Notes under the pieces: generated by a model
What the model was told of the DNA's origin: nothing
What the model saw: the letters and a program-made list of their open reading frames with translations, nothing else
The model's database searches: none
Position numbers and translations under genes: made by a program
Assembly (NCBI GenBank): GCA_021781255.1
Contig: JAJXXG010000892.1
Span: 1 to 5,107 of the forward strand
DNA length: 5,107 nt
Reading direction: 5' to 3'
Source: Acidobacteriota bacterium
GTDB taxonomy: Bacteria > Acidobacteriota > Terriglobia > Terriglobales > Acidobacteriaceae
Part shown: positions 1 to 5,107 of the stretch, one piece after another
Numbering within the stretch: the stretch's first letter is position 1
Layout of the letters: each line of letters starts with the position of its first letter

Positions 1-356
1 ATTGCGTAATGCGGTGGCAAGGCGCCCTGTTGCATCTTTTGCGAAAGCGTTGAGCCTTCGTAGAAGGCCATCACGATAAACGAAACGCCATCCTCAGTCT
101 CTTCAACCCCATGAATGACGCCGATATTGGGGTGGTCGAGCGAGGAGGCGGTGCGGGCTTCGCGGAGAAAGCGCTCCTTTTCCTTTTCGCCGGTGTCCAG
201 CTCGGGAGGCAGAAACTTTAGCGCGACCGTGCGGTTCAAGCGCAGGTCAAGGGCGCGGTAGACCACGCCCATTCCGCCGGAACCGGCCTCAGCAAGAATC
301 CGGTAGTTCCCGGCAACAATCTCGCCTTCAGAGAAGCTGCGTTTAGGCCCATTCAT
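1..356 (-). CDS. Hanks-type Ser/Thr protein kinase, N-terminal part (runs off left edge)
   Basis: This is the first 118 residues of a eukaryotic-like (PknB-type) serine/threonine kinase; the rest lies beyond the window. After a short leader, the domain starts at N-Y-R-I-L (17-21). The glycine-rich ATP loop G-S-G-G-M-G is at 25-30 and is followed by V-V-Y. The ATP-anchoring Lys is K47 in V-A-L-K. The alpha-C Glu is probably E66 in F-L-R-E-A, followed by L-D-H-P-N-I (73-78) and a hinge around V-M-A-F-Y-E-G (95-101). The HRD and DFG motifs and any sensor, TPR or transmembrane part are outside, so activity and location cannot be judged. The start is uncertain. An in-frame ATG lies 9 bases upstream (363-365, giving M-P-T-M-N), and neither ATG has a clear Shine-Dalgarno site. 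The gene follows the DUF5703 hydrolase in the same direction after about 230 bases. The family assignment is firm; the signal and targets are unknown. Confidence 0.93.
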   Translation of the reverse strand, partial: MNGPKRSFSEGEIVAGNYRILAEAGSGGMGVVYRALDLRLNRTVALKFLPPELDTGEKEKERFLREARTASSLDHPNIGVIHGVEETEDGVSFIVMAFYEGSTLSQKMQQGALPPHYA

Positions 357-435
357 CGTTGGCATCAGGTGCAGCAAGCGGGTTCGCGGTTCCCGGCGCA
401 CTTGGACAGCAGACTGCGAAGGGAGCGTGAGGAGC

Positions 436-498
436 CACAGGGCACTGTGAATTTGATGGTACGACCGCACATAACCTGTTGCAAGTCAGTGCCCCGCG
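436..498 (-). repeat. Inverted repeat flanking the candidate kinase promoter
   Basis: The core arms GGGCACTG (440-447) and CAGTGCCC (487-494) are perfect reverse complements separated by 39 bases. Read as minus-strand RNA, the stem extends to 12 pairs (436-447 with 487-498), because the two outer positions that mismatch in plus-strand RNA become G-U wobbles. No U-run follows, so it does not look like a Rho-independent terminator. It could be a structured leader or read-through RNA hairpin, or a spaced operator with two half-sites around the promoter. The repeat is directly visible; its role is inferred. Confidence 0.45.
456..484 (-). promoter_or_regulatory. Candidate sigma-70-like promoter for the kinase gene
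   Basis: Read on the minus strand, TTGCAA (479-484) is separated by exactly 17 bases from TACCAT (456-461). Each hexamer matches four of six positions of the TTGACA/TATAAT consensus. Transcription would start near 449, leaving a leader of roughly 85-95 bases before the kinase start. The site lies in the gap between the DUF5703 stop codon and the kinase and sits inside the loop of an inverted repeat (436-498). Matches this weak can occur by chance, and promoter rules are poorly calibrated for the likely host. Confidence 0.3.
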
Positions 499-526
499 CG
501 ACTTTAAAAGCGAAGATTGCGGTACT

Positions 527-553
527 CGACGTGCGTAACCATTGCGAACGTCG
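527..553. repeat. Short inverted repeat after the DUF5703 hydrolase gene
   Basis: CGACGT (527-532) and ACGTCG (548-553) form a perfect 6-bp inverted repeat around a 15-base spacer. The stem can be extended outward by two pairs with one bulged base. It begins about 37 bases past the hydrolase stop codon. On the minus strand a short TTTT run follows about 14 bases beyond the stem, too far for a standard terminator. It may be a weak mRNA 3'-end hairpin or may be chance. Confidence 0.25.
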
Positions 554-589
554 GAGAATGAGTCACGCTGGGGAGAAGCTCCTGCCTGT

Positions 590-2893
590 CTAGTTCTCAC
601 GCCGCACAAATTCAATATCTTTGGCGCGGCTTTTCGGCTTTACCAACAGCTGCACTAGTTTCCCATTTCTTACCCGCCCCTCCACTGTCGTTTCGAATGG
701 CGCATGAAGTTTGAAGTCAGCGGACCAGTTGTTTGGCCAAGCAGGCAGCAGCAGTAGCTTGCGCCCATTCGGTTGCAGCAGCATTTCCTCAAGCGTAATC
801 ATCCCGGAGCCGCCGTTGTCCAGGTCGGGAATCCAGTCGTGCGCCGGTTTCCAAAACCATTTGAACCTCTCGTCACCATAGTGCGTGAACTCGTTAATCA
901 CTGCGCTTTGCGCAACGTCAGTCAACCCCAGGACGGCACCTTCCGTGCCGTCCTGCCCCCAGCAAGTGTTCTGCGGAAATCGCCGGGCCAAGAATGTGTT
1001 TTGTGCCAGTTTCAGATCTGGCTTGCCGACACCATAGAGATGGTATGGGAACGTCACATAAAGCTCCGGATTCTCCATGTTGCGGGTCTTTCCGTATTTC
1101 TGCGCGGGCAGAAGAATCGGCGTTCCCTGAGGGTCACCCATTCCCTCTGGCGGCGTCTTCCCGTCCGCAGCTGTTTTTCCTTCAGGAAGTGCAGGAAGAT
1201 CGTGCAGCGTGGTTGTCCACGTCGCAATCTCTTTGGCTGTGACCATAGTCTTTGGAAGAGCCAACAGTCGTGGAATGACTGACTGCAATCCGGCGATGTC
1301 CGGAGCGGGGTTTACAGCAGTCAATTGATAAGTTTCCAGCGACTGTGTAGGGGACATCAGGATCTTACCGTCCGCACCGCGTGGCCAGTGCATGGCGTAA
1401 TAAGTCACAACCGCGTTGGCCAAAGGAACAATTGAGTTCTTCGCAAACGCAATGTCACCCGTGTAATCGTAGTAATCCAGCATCTCTGATATCACTTCGA
1501 GAGAGCCCTGGATGTGATAGCGCTGCCACCGGCTTTCGATCTCATCCCTGGGATTGTTCCAGCCGAAATCTTTCATGCTCGGCGTCCCCCAGAAATACAT
1601 CGTTTCTGGATAAGATGCGCCGGCATGGTGGTAATAGATTTCCGTCCTGTCCTTTTCCAATGGAAGGTCAGAGATGTACATGCGGAACCATGGCTTCAGC
1701 AGGTCGAAGTCGCCAGTCGCCACCAGCGGCCAGTAAAGTAGCCGATTGTTCTGGTTCCAGTAGCAATTGCCCCAGGCGCGATAATCCGGATTGTGATTCT
1801 CTCTGGTGGATGCGATGCCAGTTGGCATGTTGTGCCCAACAGTGAAAATCCCGCCATTAAACTTCACCGGAAGTTGTCCGCGCGAGGAGGCGGCCATCAT
1901 ATAACGTTGAATGGCATACCCCTGAGAGACTTCCTGAGCCTGTTGATCGCCACTGACCTCAATCCAGCTTCGATTCCAGAAGTCCCGCCACCATTTCTTG
2001 TGCTCTTTCCAGGCAGCGCTTAGATCAGAAGGATTCGCACTCGCCAGCCTCTTTTCGAGTCTCCCCTTCCATGCTTCAACCGTAGTGGCTTTCGTGTCGA
2101 CAAGCGCCACAATGTCAACTCGGAAATTGTGCCGTTTAGAAGAGCGCAGCGTCTTGTCGTCTTTGCTTATCAGCCCTGTTCCCGTAATCAAGGCTCCAAA
2201 GCAACGATGCAGCAGAGGGTCTGGATATTTGCCGATCAACGCATTCAGGTGCTGTTGTCTCAGCACCGTTGGATAAATGCTTCCCTTATTGAAGTGATAC
2301 CAGGCAATGCTGTGAGCCTTGGCGGGCAGAATTATGTCTGCCTGAAATAGGACCGGATAATCGTCACTTGCCAGTTCGAACATTCCGGTTTTCTCTGCTG
2401 AGGCTTCCTGTGGCGACTGGTTCTTCCGCCACGTTTCCAGGGTGACCTGCAATACCGCCGGGTGCTCTGTATGTGCTTCTACATGGATTGCTGGATGATT
2501 CGCATCAATCCAGATGCGTACACGGTTCGAGCCCTTGTGTATCTCGATCGCGCCGTCCTCCAGGTGAAGCACCTCCGTGAACCCATCGCCGTCCACGAAT
2601 GGATTGGGCGTCAGCCGGATGCGCACACGGCCCAGCTTTACCAGTTTGCCCATTTCTGTCCATGCGTCAGGCGAGGAGATAAGCAACACCAGATCGCCGC
2701 TTGCTTCCGTCCAGACATTCGCAGCCAGCGAGCCATTCCCAATCGGCGTTGAGTCGTTCTCATTGACTCCGAGCGAGTGCCATGTCACATCGTTTAGAGC
2801 AACGAGTTGAGTTCCGCTCGAAAGGCCCTGTGTAAAGGCAGTCTTCACGCAAAACAACAGAAGGAGAGAACAAATCGTAAGACGGCTATTCAA
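590..2893 (-). CDS. Secreted DUF5703-type glycoside hydrolase with GH95-like catalytic motifs
   Basis: This complete 767-aa protein probably hydrolyses a glycan outside the cytoplasm. Residues 1-21 look like a Sec signal peptide: short N-S-R start, hydrophobic L-L-L-L-F core, then K-T-A-F-T with cleavage near 21/22; no lipobox is seen. Residues about 30-300 match the DUF5703 N-terminal beta domain, with P-I-G-N-G-S-L (50-56), S-S-P-D-A-W (73-78) and L-G-R-V-R-I (87-92). Residues about 300-700 look like an (alpha/alpha)6 barrel followed by a small beta domain. I align N380-Q-N382 before Y-W-P with the GH95 N-x-N pair, E520 in S-P-T-Q-S-L-E with the GH95 acid, and D692 before E-E-M-L-L-Q with the Asp that activates the Asn. 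This would make it an inverting exo-glycosidase; the sugar removed is unknown. The start codon is TTG: it has a GAGG site 6 bases upstream, gives a proper signal peptide, and has an in-frame TAA further upstream with no in-frame ATG between. The gene lies 111 bases after the GH106 gene and is probably co-transcribed with it. The family call is strong; the catalytic residues are inferred. Confidence 0.93.
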   Translation of the reverse strand: MNSRLTICSLLLLFCVKTAFTQGLSSGTQLVALNDVTWHSLGVNENDSTPIGNGSLAANVWTEASGDLVLLISSPDAWTEMGKLVKLGRVRIRLTPNPFVDGDGFTEVLHLEDGAIEIHKGSNRVRIWIDANHPAIHVEAHTEHPAVLQVTLETWRKNQSPQEASAEKTGMFELASDDYPVLFQADIILPAKAHSIAWYHFNKGSIYPTVLRQQHLNALIGKYPDPLLHRCFGALITGTGLISKDDKTLRSSKRHNFRVDIVALVDTKATTVEAWKGRLEKRLASANPSDLSAAWKEHKKWWRDFWNRSWIEVSGDQQAQEVSQGYAIQRYMMAASSRGQLPVKFNGGIFTVGHNMPTGIASTRENHNPDYRAWGNCYWNQNNRLLYWPLVATGDFDLLKPWFRMYISDLPLEKDRTEIYYHHAGASYPETMYFWGTPSMKDFGWNNPRDEIESRWQRYHIQGSLEVISEMLDYYDYTGDIAFAKNSIVPLANAVVTYYAMHWPRGADGKILMSPTQSLETYQLTAVNPAPDIAGLQSVIPRLLALPKTMVTAKEIATWTTTLHDLPALPEGKTAADGKTPPEGMGDPQGTPILLPAQKYGKTRNMENPELYVTFPYHLYGVGKPDLKLAQNTFLARRFPQNTCWGQDGTEGAVLGLTDVAQSAVINEFTHYGDERFKWFWKPAHDWIPDLDNGGSGMITLEEMLLQPNGRKLLLLPAWPNNWSADFKLHAPFETTVEGRVRNGKLVQLLVKPKSRAKDIEFVRREN

Positions 2894-2899
2894 CAGATA

Positions 2900-2903
2900 C
2901 CTC
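2900..2903 (-). promoter_or_regulatory. Ribosome binding site supporting the TTG start of the DUF5703 gene
   Basis: GAGG on the minus strand lies 6 bases before the TTG codon at 2893-2891, a normal Shine-Dalgarno spacing. It decides the start, because no in-frame ATG exists between the upstream in-frame TAA and the signal peptide. A CTG codon directly before the TTG is a less likely start. Confidence 0.6.
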
Positions 2904-2946
2904 GCTATTCGTAGGCGGTGTTGTTCCGCGCAGTCCGACGATTAGG

Positions 2947-3002
2947 GGACAGCCGTGAATCCTGCCGCACATCCCATGAATGCAAACCGTCCACGGCTGC
3001 CC
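2947..3002 (-). repeat. Inverted repeat just after the GH106 stop codon
   Basis: The arms GGACAGCCGTG (2947-2957) and CACGGCTGCCC (2992-3002) pair over 11 positions with a 34-base loop. Eight inner pairs are perfect, and the one imperfect position is a G-U pair only in minus-strand RNA. The hairpin begins three bases after the GH106 TGA. The sequence after the stem (C-C-T-A-A-T-C-G) has no U-run, so a standard terminator is unlikely. It could protect the 3' end of the GH106 message or reduce read-through into the DUF5703 gene. No convincing promoter was seen between this hairpin and the next gene. Confidence 0.5.
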
Positions 3003-3004
3003 TC

Positions 3005-5107
3005 TCAACGCTGTTCCTTGCGAATTACCTTCACCGGTCCGACTAACCCTGAAGCGAGCAATGGAGAATTGGCCTGATAGGGCGTCACGTCTGTAAAGGT
3101 GTACTTTGTGGCACCGGGCTGCTGATCACCGATAAGCCGATTCACCCAGGCATTCACCACCTTGACCGTTAGCTGATTGGCTCCTGGCCTCAGGGCTGAC
3201 GTCACGTCGACACGATACGGCGCGTGCCAGGTCTCTCCTACTTCCTTGCCATTCACTGTTACGACGGCAAGATTCTTCACATCGCCAAGGTCGATCCACA
3301 GATGCGCGCCTTTCCGGAACCACGATTGCGGGGCCTGCACGGTCTTGGTGTAGATCGCTGCGCCGGAGAAATACTTCACCCCCGAGTTCTCACTCTTACT
3401 CCAGTCGATTAGCGTATTCATCGTGATGGAAGCGGGAGCGCCGCGTCCGGGCTGGAAGGCGACCGTCCACGGCCCACTAACAGTGGCCAGCGTTGTCGTT
3501 GTCACCGGTGAGAGCGTGAAGGAATTGGTTCTTGCCGGCTTGCGGAAGACTACGAAGACCGTACCCCAAGGACCGAGTTCGAGCGGCACGGTCGTGCGAC
3601 CATCAGCGATGGTATAGGAAATGGGCGCGGATTTCCCGGTTTCGGAGTACCAGAGCTTTGGCTCATACCCGGCGACACGGAAGATCGCCTTGACACTTGC
3701 AGGGTAGTCACTGCGGTTATCGACAAAGTAGATGTCTCCGTCCGCCAGCTTACGATGAACAAATTGCAGATTTACCTTGGACCCGGCTTGCGAAGTGTAA
3801 GTGAAGTCTGGAAAGACGTGCATGGCCTTCAGCGCTTCTGCAACTGTTTGGCCGGCATAGACTGTACCTTTCCCGACGTGATGCACGCCGGATCCATCGC
3901 CGAAGAGCTTATCTGCAAGCGTATGAAACTCACTCTGGTTATCAGCGAGACTGGGATCGTCGGTTGGTTTTGCGCCGGCGACGGTTGCTCCGTCCATCAC
4001 AAGCTGATGAATTGCACGAAGCACCGGCAAGGACATATGGCGGCTGTAAGATGCCAGTCCCAGGATGTGATAAGTCGTGCCGCCGGGCGTCGTGATTCGT
4101 CCGTCCGCGTCGACCTTCAGAACGTGAATGAGAGCGTCAGCATTCACATAGTCAAAGCCGTAGCCGGATGGCAGGTTAGGAGATTTCTTGTTGTAGATTG
4201 CGGTGAGATTGGAGTCTTCGCCGTAGAAGTAAATGACATCCGCACCAAACTGGCCTTGCTGTAACATGTAGCTGTTACGAGCAAGGTAACTTACCCACGG
4301 ACCAGCTTCGTTGGCCCATGTCTCGTTACGGTTAAACCATTGACCGAAAGGTCCGAGCGTCAAACCGGGCTTCTTATCAACCAGAGGCTGGTGCGCCGAC
4401 TCGTGAATGAAGAATCGGTTTATGCCATTCAGGAATTCCTGATCTGCGGTTGGTTTAAGCGTAGAAGGCGACCATGCCCAGGGAGCCAAAGCCGCGGTCA
4501 TGGACTCTGCGGCAACAAACTTCCTTCCGTAGATATGAGCAATCGCAGCAGATTCTCTGTCATCTGCGTTGTAATCATATTGAACTTTATTAACTCCCGG
4601 ACTCTGTGTCCACATTGCGGCCATGGGATATTCGGCGAACTTCTTCACCTCCATGCCGTCAGCCACAAAGGCCCGCCCGCCCTCATCGGATTCGCAATAC
4701 TCGCCCAGGTGCCACTGATTCAGAACCTGATGGATCACGCCATAGTGCTCATCCGCAATAAGGTCGCCGATGGTCTTGCGAAAATCCCAGAGGAAACGAT
4801 CACTCTCGGCGGAACTTCCGACAATCTCACCTGTCAGCACAGGCATCCAAGGAACTGGATCGTAGCCGCGCAGTCGCTTGAAATCGGCAATCATGGTGTC
4901 GGTCCAGTTCTGTGAGCCCGCCTCCCAACTGTCAATAGTTACATCGCGGATGCCATGCTCTCCCATATTGCCTGCGCCCACAGCGTCCTTGTAACTGTCG
5001 AGATAATTCTCCATGTACCTGTGAACGTCCTTGCCATTGAGCTTGTCGACCTCAAGGCCAGTGGCTTCAGTCGTAGCAGGATGGTTGGTAATGCCAAGGA
5101 GACTGTA
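3005..5107 (-). CDS. GH106 alpha-L-rhamnosidase, C-terminal part (runs off right edge)
   Basis: The frame is open to the right edge, giving 700 residues of the C-terminal part; GH106 proteins are usually about 1000 aa or more, so several hundred N-terminal residues are missing. The first ATG inside the window (5012-5014) is internal, because family-like sequence (T-N-H-P-A at 7-11, T-G-L-E-V-D-K at 16-22) precedes it. Residues are counted from the first codon in the window. The catalytic barrel carries D-S-W-E-A-G (59-64), Q-N-W-T-D (66-70), R-G-Y-D-P (80-84), F-L-W-D-F-R (105-110), A-A-E-S-M-T (199-204) and H-E-S-A-H-Q-P (235-241). E62 and E201 are my best candidates for the acid/base pair, with E236 also possible. 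From about 545 a GH2-like beta-sandwich follows, ending in the family-typical N-R-L-I-G-D (656-661). GH106 enzymes release terminal alpha-L-rhamnose, for example from rhamnogalacturonans, with inversion. The signal peptide cannot be seen but is expected. The DUF5703 hydrolase gene follows 111 bases downstream. The sequence shows no frameshift or lost motif. Confidence 0.94.
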   Translation of the reverse strand, partial: YSLLGITNHPATTEATGLEVDKLNGKDVHRYMENYLDSYKDAVGAGNMGEHGIRDVTIDSWEAGSQNWTDTMIADFKRLRGYDPVPWMPVLTGEIVGSSAESDRFLWDFRKTIGDLIADEHYGVIHQVLNQWHLGEYCESDEGGRAFVADGMEVKKFAEYPMAAMWTQSPGVNKVQYDYNADDRESAAIAHIYGRKFVAAESMTAALAPWAWSPSTLKPTADQEFLNGINRFFIHESAHQPLVDKKPGLTLGPFGQWFNRNETWANEAGPWVSYLARNSYMLQQGQFGADVIYFYGEDSNLTAIYNKKSPNLPSGYGFDYVNADALIHVLKVDADGRITTPGGTTYHILGLASYSRHMSLPVLRAIHQLVMDGATVAGAKPTDDPSLADNQSEFHTLADKLFGDGSGVHHVGKGTVYAGQTVAEALKAMHVFPDFTYTSQAGSKVNLQFVHRKLADGDIYFVDNRSDYPASVKAIFRVAGYEPKLWYSETGKSAPISYTIADGRTTVPLELGPWGTVFVVFRKPARTNSFTLSPVTTTTLATVSGPWTVAFQPGRGAPASITMNTLIDWSKSENSGVKYFSGAAIYTKTVQAPQSWFRKGAHLWIDLGDVKNLAVVTVNGKEVGETWHAPYRVDVTSALRPGANQLTVKVVNAWVNRLIGDQQPGATKYTFTDVTPYQANSPLLASGLVGPVKVIRKEQR

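Noticed and set aside
343..615. 90-residue minus-strand open frame across the gap between the hydrolase and the kinase
   Set aside because: It overlaps both gene ends in another frame, has low-complexity Ala/Pro/Arg-rich content, shows no recognisable domain, and lacks a convincing ribosome site.
773..1282. 169-residue plus-strand open frame
   Set aside because: It is antisense to the C-terminal barrel of the DUF5703 protein, Arg/Cys-rich, with no domain or ribosome site.
590..2893. Calling the 767-aa protein a GH95 alpha-L-fucosidase outright
   Set aside because: The N-terminal domain matches DUF5703 rather than the GH95 N-terminal domain, and the sugar specificity cannot be read from the sequence; only the catalytic layout resembles GH95.
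2947..3002. Rho-independent terminator after the GH106 gene
   Set aside because: The stem is reasonable but the loop is 34 bases and no U-run follows, so it is listed only as an inverted repeat.
3755..4264. 169-residue plus-strand open frame
   Set aside because: It lies entirely antisense to the GH106 gene, whose frame shows strong family motifs here; the plus-strand product resembles nothing recognisable.
4340..4915. 191-residue plus-strand open frame, the longest on that strand
   Set aside because: It is antisense to the conserved GH106 catalytic region. Its length is expected from a GC-rich coding strand, and it has no start context or domain.
5012..5014. ATG as the true start of the GH106 gene
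   Set aside because: The same frame stays open to the window edge, and the 31 codons before it encode GH106-like sequence, so this Met is internal.

Overview
The window looks like a piece of an Acidobacteriota genome (Terriglobia-type), though this is inferred and not proven. The evidence is moderately GC-rich DNA, a Hanks-type Ser/Thr kinase with the short N-terminus and G-S-G-G-M-G-V-V-Y loop common in that phylum, and large secreted glycoside hydrolases with no SusC/SusD genes beside them. Verrucomicrobiota or Planctomycetota are alternatives. A typical Bacteroidota polysaccharide utilisation locus is unlikely.

All three recognisable genes lie on the minus strand, so transcription runs from high to low coordinates. 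(1) 5107-3005 is the C-terminal 700 residues of a GH106 alpha-L-rhamnosidase; its N-terminus lies beyond the right edge. (2) After a 111-bp gap, 2893-590 is a complete 767-aa secreted DUF5703-type glycoside hydrolase that starts with TTG. It shows the motif layout of GH95 inverting glycosidases: an N-x-N pair, a Glu and a late Asp. (3) After a gap of about 230 bp, 356 down to the left edge is the N-terminal 118 residues of a Ser/Thr protein kinase.

The two hydrolases are probably co-transcribed and probably attack the same deoxysugar-rich plant or microbial glycan. GH106 enzymes remove terminal alpha-L-rhamnose, for example from rhamnogalacturonans. The DUF5703 enzyme probably removes another terminal sugar, which the sequence does not identify. 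The kinase belongs to a family common in this phylum. A candidate promoter of its own suggests it is a separate unit, so a role in controlling the hydrolases is not established.

Both gaps contain inverted repeats. Two of them (2947-3002 and 436-498) have departures from perfect symmetry that become G-U pairs only in the minus-strand transcript, which suggests folding as RNA. None has a U-tract, so no standard intrinsic terminator is called. The plus strand carries only open frames antisense to these genes, and no convincing gene was found there. No tRNA, rRNA, CRISPR array, insertion sequence or attachment site was seen. The main point of interest is the catalytic prediction for the DUF5703 protein. 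No clearly new multi-gene system is visible.
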